Shown here piece by piece: positions 1-12,184 of a stretch of 64,000 nucleotides of DNA (position 1 is its first letter; every line of letters starts with the position of its first letter). The DNA is from Melampsora larici-populina 98AG31. Taxonomy: Eukaryota > Basidiomycota > Pucciniomycetes > Pucciniales > Melampsoraceae. The notes below the pieces were generated by a model. The model had not been told where the DNA came from. It did not search any database and was given only the letters and a program-made list of their open reading frames with translations. The stretch lies in assembly GCF_000204055.1 (NCBI RefSeq), contig NW_006768781.1, positions 1,032,724-1,096,723 on the forward strand, given 5' to 3'. Position numbers and translations under genes: made by a program.

Positions 1-281
1 ACCGAGATCGAAATCTAGTGAAGCCAGGATTCCCGTCGGTTTTGAGCTAGAGTTTTTCGTGCATGTCGTTCCGCTTGGATGTATCGTCTGAGTAGTTGTT
101 TACGAGCAAAGCGAGGCATAGGTGGAGGTGATGTGAACTAGGGAGTGAAGTACTGGAACTGGATGTGAATTAGGAGATGAGTTGGGTAGATGAGCTTGTG
201 CGGTGAGAGGACCGGTCGGGACCAAAAGAAAATGAAATCGAAGTTGAGGTGAGGTAGGGTGAGGTGAAGAATTGGGTAATC

Positions 282-410
282 GGGGATTCAAAGTAGAGAA
301 AAACTGAGAACGTTCTCCCAGTTTCCCAGTTTCACAATTACAGCCAAAATCGAAAACTGGGAAACTGGGAAAAAACGGGAAAAAACTCCCAGTTTCTACT
401 TTGTATCCCC
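282..410. mobile_element. Foldback MITE-like element
   Basis: The two ends are inverted copies starting GGGGATTCAAAGTAGA on the left and, reverse-complemented, GGGGATACAAAGTAGAAAC on the right, followed inside by repeated AAACTGGGA blocks on both arms. The arms meet at a short centre around 340, so the whole unit could fold into one hairpin. TAAT lies beside both ends and may be a target duplication, although the left copy is one base away from the arm. No coding capacity. The right end touches the stop codon of the zinc-finger ORF on the minus strand. Confidence 0.7.
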
Positions 411-874
411 TAATTGATCTCAAGCTCGGAATCTTCTGGATTGCTCGCTTGTTCTTTCTCCGCACCCAGAAATTCAATGGCTCGCACAATTGACAGGGGA
501 GAGGGGGGTCGTTCGGGGGTATCTGAGCGAGGGGCTGGATCTTCCGTGTCCATGAAGGCGTCTGCAAGTGGAGGTGGGTCATTGTTTGGGAGCGGGTTTT
601 GATTCGCTAGACCAGGGAGTATTTCGTTTTGATTGGCGTTGAGAGCGTCAAAACAGGCAGCTTTGTTGAGATGGCTCTTGGTCAACATATGAGCGGCGTA
701 CGACTTCATGGGACGCTTCCCACAAACTAAACACAGAAAAAGTGGCGCAGAGGTGTCCGAGGACAGAGATTTAAAATCTAAAAAGATGGAAATGTCAGAG
801 TTGCGATCGGTGAAGACGACGAAGGAGAGGACTGGGAGAGGAGACAAACAGCGATCGTGTATGATTCCAGCCAT
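410..874 (-). CDS. Hypothetical protein with one C2H2-like zinc finger
   Basis: An open frame of 154 codons from the ATG at 874; the frame is open further upstream but only from a non-ATG codon. Residues 48-68 hold a C-x2-C-x10-H-x5-H pattern (CLVCGKRPMKSYAAH then a second His), like U1- or BED-related fingers that bind nucleic acid. The C-terminal half is Pro/Ser/Glu-rich and disordered-looking. The stop codon overlaps the edge of the foldback MITE at 282-410, so the protein may be truncated by that insertion. Proteins of this kind often form the N-terminus of transposon-encoded ORFs in rusts, but no transposase follows here. Function unknown. Confidence 0.4.
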   Translation of the reverse strand: MAGIIHDRCLSPLPVLSFVVFTDRNSDISIFLDFKSLSSDTSAPLFLCLVCGKRPMKSYAAHMLTKSHLNKAACFDALNANQNEILPGLANQNPLPNNDPPPLADAFMDTEDPAPRSDTPERPPSPLSIVRAIEFLGAEKEQASNPEDSELEIN

Positions 875-1223
875 TTGCAAATTGATGTGGTGGGTTTTGT
901 GTGAGTGGTCTGATCGGGGATTGGTGGACTTTTTATGTGGACTGTGGTCTGAAAGGAGATCGGAGATCAGAGACTTTTGTGCTTTTGTGCGAGGTGAGTG
1001 ACTTTTGCAATGTTCTGAATTCGAAAATACGGCCGAGGGGCCTTGAAGCGGCAACCGGCAGGCCAACCGGAGACGGAAGTGGGGCGACAGATGCCTGCAG
1101 CCTGCAGGCAGACCGGAAGCGGTCTCCAGATTGTTGATAGATCGCCTGCCGGTCGATCTATCATTGCGGCTCGGACTCCCACCAAGACTGGCCTGGGGCC
1201 ATCCGGGATCGACCCGCTGGCTG

Positions 1224-1796
1224 ACGTGAGGCCAGGTTCAGACCCGACCTTTCACAGATCACTTTTCGGCCCAGGATCCCCCCGTGGTGTACGTTTGATT
1301 ATAGGGAGAGCATCAGATTCTGAACGTCTCAGTGAAATTTACGCATATACTTATTGTCGCTCTTTTTGATCAACTTGATCGTTAGTCTTGATGATCAGTG
1401 AGATGGTCTAGTTTTGATCTGTTTTGATTCATACAACTCTCAAACACGCTTTCAAGGGGATGGTCCGAGCCAGGGCCTGCCCGGTGCTGCCCGGCAGCAT
1501 GAACACTACTTCATTGTGAATGTCGGGCCTGAATCGGCCCCGGGGCCGGCCCTGACACTTCAGGGCCGGGTCATACCCCTACGTGAGGCCAGGTTCAGAC
1601 CCGACCTTTCACAGATCACTTTTCGGCCCAGGATCCCCCCGTGGTGTACGTTTGATTATAGGGAGAGCATCAGATTCTGAACGTCTCAGTGAAATTTACG
1701 CATATACTTATTGTCGCTCTTTTTGATCAACTTGATCGTTAGTCTTGATGATCAGTGAGATGGTCTAGTTTTGATCTGTTTTGATTCATACAACTC
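1224..1796. repeat. Two 216-bp direct repeat copies around a GC-rich insert
   Basis: Positions 1224-1439 and 1581-1796 are essentially identical over 216 bp (offset 357). A further 22-bp block beginning GAACACTACTTCATTGTG occurs at 1501 and again at 1859, offset 358. The two 61-62 bp stretches between the long and short blocks differ. The first copy is followed by a GC-rich palindromic stretch at 1455-1580 (CAGGGCC, GGGCCGGG motifs) like others in this window. No gene was found from 1000 to 2100. Confidence 0.8.
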
Positions 1797-2148
1797 AACA
1801 ATCGAGGCTCTAATCAGAATGTTGGATGAAGTGGCTCGACCATCATTCCCTTCTATTTGAACACTACTTCATTGTGAATGTTTACTGCGATACGCACCAA
1901 GTAAGAGATGTATAAAGACGGAGCTCGTCCTATCATTGGAAGTGTCTCCTTAGCCTTATCTGAAATTTTGTACGTTTACAAGCTTGGCTGGCCAAGTCGT
2001 CAGTTTCTCTTGATACAATTTCGAACCTATCATCTATTCGAACCGGGAACCGTTGAGACTCACGGAAGACATTCAAGTTGGTAACTGTGTATACTTTCCA
2101 AAGGCAAAACAGTCTCTCTTTCATAGTCAATCTTCAGCTCACGCCCAA

Positions 2149-5100
2149 ATGTCATCTCGAATGAGTCAAAAGCTTGGAGATCATGCCCTCGGGGCCTTGG
2201 ATGATGAACGCATTTGCGACGCTTTATCTGCGAAGTCGACTCCGAAATCACACGATCAATTGGCGTCCAAACCAGCCGATGACCTTTCTCATCTGGACAG
2301 TAAGGTGAAAGAAGATTACTCAGATCCATTCGACGAATGCGCGGTGCTTCCAGATGCAGACCAAGAAGAGGACCCCAATGAGCGGGTGATTACCTTCAGA
2401 TCTGCGTTGGTAGGAGCTATTATGGTCGCCGTGGGTGCATCTATATCACAAGTAAGTCACTATCTTTATCTACTTCACTGAGAGGGCAGGTTTGATGAGG
2501 ATCATTTTGAACATGTAATCATTTCTCAAGTCTAACACCGCTATTATTCATCTCAACTCTTGCAGGTTTTTATGTACAAGCCGGTGCGTATCTTGAATTG
2601 TGCTTCCTTCTGTGTACTAGTCTCCTGGAGATAAAGGGAGGCAGGCCATCCTTACCGATCATCTTCACGCCTGACATGTATATCCGCCTCACTGTTCTTC
2701 GAAATAGGTGCACCTACATCTAAACCCCGTGTTTCTCCAGGTAAGGGATTACATGATTGTGGTTTCATCATTCTCCAGCTTCACTTTGTGGTTCACAGCG
2801 CTAACAGCGCCTCGCCGTAATTCTAGCTAGCATGCCTTGTCCTGGGAAAGTTCTTCGCTGCGATACCAGGGCCCAAATGGTGGAACCCTTGCAGTTTGAC
2901 TGTCAAGGAATCTGTCTTCAGTGCGATTATGGCTACTGCTGGAGCGGGCGGTGCACACAGTGTTGAGGTCAGTTTCTCAATCAGATGAAGCATCAGGCGG
3001 CCTTTTAAGATCTTGGGATTCTTGCAGATAATCGCCTCGCTGGACGTCTTTTTCGATCGACCGATGCCTGCTTACCTTTGTGTCTTGACCATAATGAGTA
3101 GCCAATTCTTGGGGCTAGCCTGGGCTGGGTGAGTGCTTCTTTTAAAACTTGAATACGTTTCCTTTCAACTCATATGCATACGTCGATACAGGGTGTATAG
3201 TTCATTTTTCATCTATCCGAAAAGCGTCGTCTTCCCGCGAGTCAATGTTTCTTCTATGACAGGTTGGAAGTAAACTCATCGGTCTTGTGTTTAGGAGTGT
3301 GCTACCATGCGTAGTGCTGTTTCGTTCGCTGGTCAAACCCTCTCCAGACAATCAGGGTCAATTATCTCTCTTCCAGAAGGTATTTGGTGTCATGACTATA
3401 TGTAAGTGGAAGCAGCGATTGATGTCAATGTCCTTAGGACGTTCATTGTTGCTGATCTTTTTCTCCTGGGTGCAGATGAAGCCATTCCCGAATGGCTCGC
3501 CCCGGCTCTCCAGGCAATAAGTCCTTGGTGCTTGACTCTACCTCAGCTACCAGTCGTCACGCAGGTGTGTACTTTCTTTCCTCAAAGGAGTAATATAACA
3601 GCTGAAGTTTGGCCAATCCCTCCCTTAACACCGTTCTCAGATCTTCGGTGGATCTATCGCTGCAGAAGGTCTTGGTTTGTTTGCTGCCAGTTTTGATTGG
3701 GTTCTCGTAGGTAAGTTATATGAGCTTGACTTTGAAAAGAGCCTAGATGTGGGCCCGCTGACCGCACCGAAATGACTTACCCAGGAAGATACAATCCGCT
3801 ATACATCCCGCTCTTGGCTCAAGTACGTTGTAAGAATAACATGCACTTGACTTCAAACTGACGTGCCTTGCACAGATCACGGATTGGACAGCTGTAGCCA
3901 CAGGGGTCTTTCTTTTCAGTGCAGCCTATCGATATGACTGGTTCGGTAAGCTTCAATCTCAAACTCTCATTGAGCTGATACTGATGGATTTCTTGTCATA
4001 ACACAGGCGGAGCGCACTTGCCATTTATCTCTTACGACATTCTCAATAACGAAGGAGTACGCTACAATCTAAGTAGAGCCCTTTTTGATAATGGAACCGA
4101 AAATACGATCGAGGTAGAAAAAATGGGGTTGCCATCATATGCAACCGCTTTTGTTATCGGAAAAGCTGGTACAGCATTTTCCGTGTCATCGGCAATTGTT
4201 GCAGCCCTTTTATTCAATTGGGACAGGATGGCGGCTACTTTTAGCTCTTCCAATCCGGAAATGTCAAGAGAAGATCCTCATAGAACAATCACGAAGCATT
4301 ATGCAGGCTTTCCAATGTAGTCAGTATAGCTTGCTTGGAAATGATAATCCTGTCCAGATTGACTTGGAGCTTGACTGATTATGGTTTCTCACAGTGGTTT
4401 TGTGGCGTTGGGAGCTTCATCGATTGGTCTCGCATTTTTTTGTGCCGCGCAAGCTGGCTCTGGCCTTCCGCCTTACGCACTTGCAACTGCTTTTGTGCTC
4501 TCCGCGGTTTTAAGGTACGTATTTCACTGTCTCGAAGCTCTTATTCTATTCTGATCGACAAGGCGTGCGTGGTAGCTTCGCAGCAGTATTTTTTTACGGG
4601 ACTGTAGGGATTCCCCTACATTGCCAGCGTGAGTTTTCTTAGCAGAGCTGACAAGCTGAGCTTCCTTGATATACATATTCTGACTCGTTTCATATGCCCA
4701 AAATGTCAGATGTCACCCAAATGCTGGGGTAAGCAAATGAAACATGTGTCGGCTCTTAAACGATGTGCTGAACCACTCCCCTTGAACAGCGGTATACTTT
4801 TTCCAGGAAATGCTATCAGTAATCTATGGTTCACACTGTAAGTCACGCCTCCTTCTTAGATCACAATACCATTATTGCTAAACCTTTATGGATTTTCCAT
4901 GACAGGTATGGATGGACTAGCGTCAGTCAATGTGTTCGTCAGGCCACAGATTTGAAAATGGGCCAATACATGAATCTATCCACTGTTGGTTACCTATCTC
5001 TTATCATGTTGCTTGATCACATTCCTGACTTACTTCCAATAGCTCTCCGTCGTCATTGGTCAAATTTCTGGAATGTGAGATTTCTATTCCCTCTCTTCTC

Positions 5101-6349
5101 CAAGAGGAATTTGAAAAGACTCATGGTTTTACTTTTTACTCTGCGGTATTTAGAATCCTAGGAGGGTTCGTTCATTATGGCGTAATGAGCACTATCGTCA
5201 ACACTCAAAGAGATGTACTTTTGCTTCCTCACGGAGACGGAATATATACGGTATCTATCATCACCTTTCTCCTATGCCTCAGAACATATGTGGGCGCCAT
5301 CAAACGTACCTGATCATCTCATACGATACAGGGAATGGCCTTGAGTAGTATGTCTGCTCAAGCGACCAGGTATGTTGAAGAATTCTACTTCACTCGAATA
5401 CTTCCTCTGCCTCGACGCCTTCTATTGAAAGATTTCTAACACAGATGTCTATCTTGATCACCAGCTGGGGAATATTTAGTAAAAGACTTTACTTCTTTGG
5501 GTCAAAATATGTCTGTCAAAACTTGACTCCGTCTCTTTGTTGGCATCTTATTTACTTACATCATTTTTGAAATACAAGGCAATAATCCCCTACGCTTTGA
5601 TTTTGGGATTTGTGGCTCCAGTTCCGTTCTATCTTCTTCATAGATGGAAACCCACGGCTGGATTTCAACGTATCAACACTTCTTTATTTGCAGCATGTCT
5701 TTATCATGCAGTTTGGGGTAAGTCTTAATTACTTTTGCAAACTAGTCGGCCAAACCTGAACTATGTACCTTTCCAAACTGTAGGAGCTACCTCGGGTCGT
5801 ATGACATCTATCGTGTTGGCCATAGCTACCCAGTACTATGTTAGGAAATATCATTTTAGATGGTTCGTATTCAATATTTTACTTTCGTATGTCTTTTGTC
5901 TAAATCATTCTTTTCTTTTGCATACAGGTACCAACAATACAAGTGAGGATTTCTTTGCTTCCATTACATTGAAAACCGAATGCTGATTGATTGTGCCTAC
6001 CTTCAGTTATATCTTGAATGCGGCCGTAAGTTCTCAATCATGCTAGTACTATGTAATGCATCAACATCATGACTTACTGATTTTGACCCTTCAATCCCTT
6101 TTCACCACACATGATATTGATAGTTGGAAGGCGGTACTCAATTTGCAGTCCTACTGCTCACATTTCTTGTACAGGGAGGGGCTGGTGTCAAATTAAATAT
6201 TCCACAGTAAGCCGCGGCCTTTATGCGCACTACTCATCTGGATAGCATAGCAAAGTCAAACGCTAACTGATGTTCCACATTCCGCCAGTTATTTTTTAAA
6301 CCCGAAAGGAACCCGAGATTACTGTTATCTCGCGGACGCATCCCATTAG
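2149..6349 (+). CDS. OPT-family oligopeptide transporter, many exons
   Basis: A multi-exon gene for an OPT (oligopeptide transporter) family protein, a polytopic plasma-membrane carrier that imports small peptides (or metal-chelate peptides) with protons. Exon 1 (2149-2451) encodes an acidic cytosolic N-terminus and the first membrane segment. Family-like blocks in order: GPKWWNPC near 2870, SSQFLGLAW near 3100, FQKVFGVMTI near 3390, YEAIPEWLAP near 3478, FGGSIAAEGLG near 3645, FGGAHLPFISYDILN near 4010, SGLPPYALATAF near 4460, and MGQYMNL near 4970. Introns are mostly 50-90 bp with GT-AG ends. The last splice (donor near 6208, acceptor near 6288) gives a C-terminus ending ADASH and a stop at 6347-6349. 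ATG at 2149 is chosen because it begins the conserved acidic leader; an in-frame ATG at 2053 is also possible. The frame across the junction near 3262-3300 did not reconcile by eye, so one exon edge is wrong or there is a lesion there. Confidence 0.85.
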
Positions 6350-6659
6350 TTTTCCTTCCTACAAATCCTGGTGCTACCAGCTTCTTGTCTCATCGCGGGC
6401 CCAGCTAGGATATAGAGTTGAATTTTTATTGGCATACCTCTGCATGATAACTGCACAACCAAATAATCTCATTTTCCGAAATGTATAAAATGGGGAGGGG
6501 GAATTTTACACTTTACACCGACTTTATCTGTGTAAACTTGACCCGGCGTGAGATTCGAAAAAAGGGCTCAAATTTATATTTTCATATATGTACATACTTG
6601 TTTCGATTTTTTTTTCTGTGTAACGTGATCCTGTGCAAAAAAAGTTGTGTAAAAGTGTA

Positions 6660-7290
6660 GCACAACAGTTAAACTTATCAGAGTCTCACGCTCGACCCTT
6701 GCGAGTAGTCGAGCGAGGGACTTAGGACAACCTCGCACAAAATTCTTACTCAGTGGGATGTTTTTTGCAGGAGTTGCCTTAAGATCCATCTACAGAGCCC
6801 CCTGCCGAAGATCATGATATGGTCCAAAGACAAAATATGTGTGCATTCCTCTTGTGCACATAGTCCATTCTCTCAAGCTCTTTTAAAGTGAGCTGTGATG
6901 TTTTTTATACCTTACCAGATTACTCCTACCTTGGCCTTTGTCACAGGCTGAGATAGGAGCGTGTCGGGGGAGCCCGGTCCCGGGTCTGCTCCGAGCCTGG
7001 GTGGGTGGGTTGGTATAAAAAATTCTTTGATGGTATTAAAAACTTCTTGAGAATTGAATGGGAATTGATAAAGTTCTGAGTCTAGGAAAAAGGTTCGGTG
7101 TGGTGTGCGAGAATTTTCAACCTAGAAAATTGCCTTGAACTACCAGACCTTGTACAGCTGTACAGTTACCTCACCCTTAGAACTTTTTGTCATGGACATA
7201 AGCCTTAAGTCGTGCCTTGGTTAAGACCACCCATACATCAATTTTTTCCCAAGGAAAGTACTCCCCTCCGAGTTCAATTTCACTCCAAAA
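6660..7290. repeat. Dispersed repeat, copy with an internal insert
   Basis: The blocks 6675-6860 and 7226-7290 match, in reverse complement, one continuous stretch at 14335-14590. Shared signatures are GACTTAGGACAACCTCGCAC, GATCATGATATGGTCCAAAG and TCAATTTTTTCCCAAGG. In this copy about 370 bp separates the two blocks, so something was inserted here or deleted there. The insert contains a GC-rich patch at 6957-7010. TGTGTAAA-type motifs at 6500-6660 resemble those at 14590-14670 and 29320-29580. No gene is visible from 6350 to 8284. Confidence 0.7.
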
Positions 7291-7936
7291 TTTTTGTCTT
7301 GTAATGTATATGTAGGTTGACTGTGGAGCTAAAACTTTGTCCCAAACCAGCCTGGTGCAAAACTGGTTTTGCCCTACAGATGGCCCCAGGCCCACAGACG
7401 GATCTGTGTGAAGTTTGTGATTCCATATGTTGCCATTCCACCACTCAATCCATGGAATCTATTCACTTTTTGTTAGGTTTAGGATTTTCTTTTCTTTTTA
7501 TTTCTTGTCGTGTAGCATTTTAAAACTATCATCTTATCTAATATTATTTCAAAGTGTTCATTATCTACTACATCAGAGTTCTACCAGTCATAAGACCATG
7601 CGCTATGTAACTTAATTGTTAGTCCAAGCAAGCTACAGTGCGGGTGTGGGGGGGCCGGTAGGCCGCGGGTCCTCTGACCGGGTAGGCTCTCTGTGTGGTA
7701 GGGAGCAGGGGTGGGTGGGAGGTCAAAGAAAATTCTTGACAAAAAGTGAGAGTTTTCTTGATTACCTTCAGGTGGTTTGTTAGTGCTATGTTGATGTGTT
7801 GAGGTTTTTCTGACTTCAAGGGAGACTTCAAATTCGTAATCCCTCAAAGTCATGGTGGGAACTTTCTCTTAGGCCCAGTACCGATTTGTACCGGGCATCC
7901 TACCATTCCGCTCATCTTATATTTCCATGGAATTCT

Positions 7937-8005
7937 ACAGGTGCCGTCGTTCCTTTGGGCACCTGTAACATGGTTGCCTTACACCAAAGGCACGACGTGT
8001 AAGGC
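7937..8005. other. Paired hairpins with complementary loops
   Basis: Hairpin 1 has a perfect 9-bp stem (7937-7945 ACAGGTGCC with 7958-7966) and a 12-nt loop. Hairpin 2 has a perfect 9-bp stem (7976-7984 GCCTTACAC with 7997-8005) and also a 12-nt loop. The loops, GTCGTTCCTTTG and CAAAGGCACGAC, are complementary at 11 of 12 positions, so they could kiss. The structure is 280 bp upstream of the first ORF of DIRS-type element 1 and may belong to its leader. Confidence 0.75.
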
Positions 8006-8033
8006 GGTTTCCATCAAAAGAGGAGCGGAGATA

Positions 8034-8140
8034 CAGTGGCCTAAGACCTAAGACATAAGACTTAGGCAAAGCTGGTACCAAGAAATACAGGAGGATGAAA
8101 ATTATCTCCTCCTGTATCTTACCAGCTTCTTAGGCCACTG
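8034..8140. repeat. Long inverted repeat hairpin, 107 bp
   Basis: The outer arms CAGTGGCCTAAG and its complement CTTAGGCCACTG enclose inner arms AAATACAGGAGGA and TCCTCCTGTATCTT, leaving a small loop near 8100. The unit could be a MITE or part of the leader of the retroelement that follows. Together with the paired hairpins just upstream, the whole 7937-8140 stretch is strongly self-complementary. Confidence 0.65.
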
Positions 8141-8284
8141 GACATCTCATCGCTCAGCTCTTCGCTCTCTTACTCAGGAAAATTTTGAAAGACTATCTTG
8201 GAAAAGCAGTCAATATTGAATCAGCATAAGAATTGAAATTTAGACCAAGCAGAATCTACAAACAAAAATTCAAACTTTACAAAA

Positions 8285-10392
8285 ATGAATCACGAGGAAT
8301 TTCACCAGCAAATAGAAGGTAAATTAAGAGATCAAATCGAAGAAGAAGAGGAAGGTGGATTAGACAAGGTGGGAGGAGAAGACACAAGAAAACAAGATGA
8401 CATGACGAGACCGATAGGTAACTCAAAAGAACAGCAGACAACAGACAGCCAACCAACAACCGTAAACACACAAGCTTCGAGTAATCAAGAGGAACCAACG
8501 AGCCAAGTAATGACAAGGCAAGGTAAGAAGAGGATCGAAAAAGGGGAAGAAGCAATAGGAGTGATAAAGATCAAGAGAGGGGGTAAGAAAGGTGGTGGTA
8601 CAGGAAGCGGTAGTAAAGAAGCAGAAGCAGAGTTGAAGAGGAGAGAAGAGGAAGAGAAGCTAGAGAGAGAGAGAGTAGAAGAGGAGCAAGAACAAGAAAG
8701 GAAGAGAAGGGAAGAGGAGAGGGTACAGGAGTTAGTGCGGCAAGAGTTAGGAAGAAGAGATAGAGAAAAGAAACAAGAAGAGGAACGGAGATTCAGAGAA
8801 AAAGACAGGCGGAGAGAAGAGAGAAGGTTGGAAGAGGAAGACCGGAGAGAGGAGCGTGAAGAAAGAGAGCGGCAGTTAGCAGAAGCGAGAGCAGGAAAGA
8901 AGAGAGTGGCTGGTATAATACTCAGTGATACTGACGAAGGTAAGCGAAAAATTCCGACTTCAGAAAGACCTTCTTCCAGATATGGAAATGCTCCTGTAAA
9001 GGAAGGAAGGAATGAGCACACACATCGATAAGAAAAATACTCCGCGAAAGGAATGCCCCAGATTGGGAAGGAAAGAGAAGAGATGACTGACAAGACCTTG
9101 TATTGTAAACGCCCGTAGAAGGAGATAGACAGCGCAAGGCGCACGTACACGACGCGAAGTCACAAGCTGTGGAGAGGATGAGGAAACGGCTAGAAGAAGA
9201 GCTGGACGCAGCTTATGAAGCGAGGAACCGTGAATTATATGACGAGTTGGTAGAAGAGAAGAGGAAGTGGGAACTGTTCCAAGCAGGAGAAAGAGGAGAG
9301 AAGGAGTCGACTAAGTCAGGCCTGAAAGAAGTGGGAGAGGAGAAGAAAGAAAAGAAGTCGGTGAAGGTGAAAAGGGGAGTAGGAGTAGATTACCATCTGG
9401 TAGGCCTGTCAAAGTATTGGGACGGCATCATGCAGGATTTAAGTCGTTATGTCCCGTTGTCAATCTTCAATGTGGTTTGGTTGAGGCAAGACCTGAGTAT
9501 GACATCGACAAAAACTTCAAGAGCAAAGACGAAAGATGCAGATGCGGTGACCTACAACTACAATCCGGTACCAAGTGAATGGAGGACAAAGGTGGCAGAG
9601 TGGCATAGGCAGAAGGATTTATTCTTGGAGTACTTGGCGTATTATGAACATCATGACGTAATTGAATCAATGAAGGAACATTTCAAAAATGTGTTAGATA
9701 TCCAGAAAGAAAACAATGGATGTTGGATGGTGGCGTTCAGGTATGACATGGAGATGAGACAGACCTATATAAGTTTCAAGAAAGACGGGGAGATGGCGGA
9801 TATAGGGTTGAGAGACGAGAAGGTAGAGAAGAGAGCGATAAGAGAAACAGCCAAGAAGGGAGAAGAGATGATGTTGGATAACCCGTATGCCAGAGATGGA
9901 ACGAAGAGATTCATAGATCCATTTGATGGGAGCAACTGGGCGGGACGTCAAGGAGCGTGGGATGACCCCAGAGCGACCGACAACAAAACCGATTTCTACA
10001 AATCAAGTCAGTCAGTAAGGTCAACTACCTGGGCGCAATCGAGGTACAAACCTCACCAAGCACCGACCCAAGGACCGTCTTCAGGACCATCGGTAGGTTT
10101 CAGGGGAAGAAGTTTCGGAGGTTTCGGGAACCAAGGAGGAGGACGAGGTTTTGGTGGAAGAGGAAATTTTGGATTCTATGGAGGAGGTTTCAATGGCCTA
10201 GTAGGAGGAGGATATGGGAATGGCTTCGGAGGAGAAGGGGGAAATGGGGGAAGTTTAGCGACGGGCCCTAGAGCGAATACCCCAGGGGTTAGTAGAGGAG
10301 TCTGGGGAGGAAGCTCGAGAGGAGGAGCAGTGGGGAGAGGCGGTTTTGTCAGAGGACAATCAGGAGCAGGGAGAGGTGATCAACCAAAGTGA
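8285..10392 (+). CDS. Gag-like ORF1 of DIRS-type element 1, two exons
   Basis: The ORF opens at ATG 8285. Exon 1 (8285-8939) encodes a polar leader and then a long Glu/Arg-rich coiled coil from about 8625 to 8900. A GTAAGC donor at 8940 (phase 1), a CTGAC branch motif near 9086 and a GTAG acceptor ending at 9118 remove a stretch that contains stops and restore one open frame. Exon 2 (9119-10388) has another coiled coil, then a domain shared with element 2 (RYVPLSIF near 9450, CWMVAFRYDME near 9722, NPYARDGTKRF near 9880). It ends in a Gly/Arg/Phe-rich RNA-binding-like tail (10090-10380). The last codon overlaps a GTGAGT donor at 10389; splicing to 10531 would fuse Gag to the RT ORF in frame. 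If unspliced, Gag ends at TGA 10390-10392. Presumed role: packaging of element RNA. Confidence 0.7.
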
Positions 10393-10530
10393 GTTGAAGG
10401 AATGTCGGGAGATTCTAGAGGAGATGAAGAGTTGGTGAAATAGAGATGAAATGAAAAATTGTGTTGCCCGGAGAATTGAAAAACCAGAGAGAGAATCGTG
10501 AGCTGAACTGACTTAGTGATTTGATGACAG

Positions 10531-12184
10531 ACAACAGGTGAGAAACGAGAGGAGTCGATGGCCGTTTGAGTCGAGATGTGAGCTGAATATCCCAGAATGG
10601 GAGGAGCTCATGAGAGAGTTCGAGTTGACAGAAGAGTGGGGAGATGTGCTTACCAGTCTCAAGGAGGGATTCCATCAAGGAATACCAGACCATTCCATAC
10701 CAGGAATGAGGTGGTATACACCTCCGAACCAAGAGTCCGCGCTGAAAGTGAGGGGTAAGATTGAAGATACAATCAAGAGAGAGAAGCTGGAAGGGAAGAT
10801 ATTCGGCCCGTTTACGCATGAAGAGATATACCAGAAAGTTGGCTTCTTTAGGTCAAACCCAATGGGCAGCATGGTGAATAATGACGGTTCGCACCAGATG
10901 ATAAACAATTTGTCTTATCCCAAGAACGAGAAAGACGTCCCTTCGGTGAATTTGCTGGTAGAGAAAGATGATTTTAAAACTTCCTGGGATGACTTCTATG
11001 CAGTGGCGACGTTCTTTAGGTGCTCGGAGAAGAGGTGGCTGTTGGCGATCTTCGATTGGGAGAAGGCGTATCGGCAAATACCGACACACCCGTCACAATG
11101 GCGTTTCCTGATAATAATGGACTTCGAAGGGAAGCTCTGGGTAGACACTAGAGTAGGATTCGGGGGTGTGGCAGGATGCGGAACGTTTGGGAGGGCGGCA
11201 GATGTTTGGAGAGAGATAATGGTGAAGGCGATCGGAATCCCGAGGATATTTAGGTGGGTAGACAACAACATGATCCTAAAGGAAGAAAACTCGGAAATCA
11301 GCATGAAAACGATATTAGAATTGAGCTCTTATATGGGGGTAAAGACGAACCTATCGAAGTATTCAGACTTTGCGGAAGAGCAAAAGTATCTTGGTTTTAT
11401 CTGGAATGGAGTCAAGAAGACGGTGAGGATGCCACAAGAGAAGATTGAGCAGAGGTTAGTTCATATTAAGGAACTGTTGAGGGGAGATAAGTGGGACAAA
11501 GAACAAGTCGATAAGCTGGTGGGACAACTAGGTCATCTAACCTACATATTGCCGAGCATGAAATGTTACATGAGGGAGTTTTATGCCTGGAAAGAGCCGT
11601 GGGCAAACCCGAAGGCAAGGAGGTCGATATCACAAGGGGTAAGACGCGACCTCGAAGAGTGGGAGAACGTCCTAACAACATTCGAAAACATGGTAATAAT
11701 CCCGGATCCAGAACCGATAGACGTAGAGTGGTCGGGGGATGCGGCGACTTCGTGGGGAGTAGGGGTGAGAATAGGTGATTGATGGGCGAAGTTTAGGTTG
11801 TTGGAAGGTTGGAGAGAGGAGTCTTTGAGAAATCCAAAGAGGGGAATAGCTTGGGCGGAAACGATAGCAGTCCGAGTAGGGTTGCTGATGCTAGTGAAAC
11901 TCCGCGAGGTAAAAGGGAAGTGTTTCGTGGTATGGACTGACAATACTACGACCAAAGGAGCGATACGGAACAATAGATCAAGGGATAAAACAGTCAACAA
12001 TGAGTGGAAACAGATCCAAAAATTGCTACTGACTTACAAGTGTTCGATAAAGCAAAGGCAAGTGGAGACAGGAGACAACGTCGCAGATCAACTTTCAAGA
12101 GGCGATTCATCCGGTTTATCACCAGAGAACGAAGTCCAGATCGAAATTCCCATAGACCTTGGTAATATCCTAAGACAAGAATGA
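10531..12184 (+). CDS. Reverse transcriptase-RNase H of DIRS-type element 1 (in-frame stop)
   Basis: Open from an acceptor ending at 10530; a CTGAC branch-like motif lies about 20 nt upstream of it. RT blocks: NIPEWEELM near 10588, GLRWYTP-like GMRWYTPPN near 10708, MINNLSYP near 10900, motif A FDWEKAYRQ with Asp at 11054-11056, and the active-site box FRWVDNN at about 11251-11270. There the second aspartate is Asn (codon 11264-11266), while element 2 reads VDD; this should reduce or abolish catalysis. RNase H follows: GDAATSWG near 11736, AWAET near 11850, TDNTTTKGA near 11938 and ADQLSRG near 12085. One in-frame TGA at 11780-11782 splits RT from RNase H. The same frame continues beyond it and aligns with element 2, so it is a lesion rather than a domain boundary. 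The ORF ends at TGA 12182-12184, overlapping the recombinase start by four bases. Confidence 0.85.

Noticed and set aside
100..582. A 160-codon minus-strand frame over the foldback MITE
   Set aside because: Crosses the MITE palindrome, is low complexity and has no motif; the zinc-finger frame at 410-874 is the better candidate.
8485..9150. A 221-codon minus-strand frame rich in Ser/Leu
   Set aside because: Mirror image of the Glu/Arg-rich coiled-coil coding region of Gag; codon composition, not a gene.
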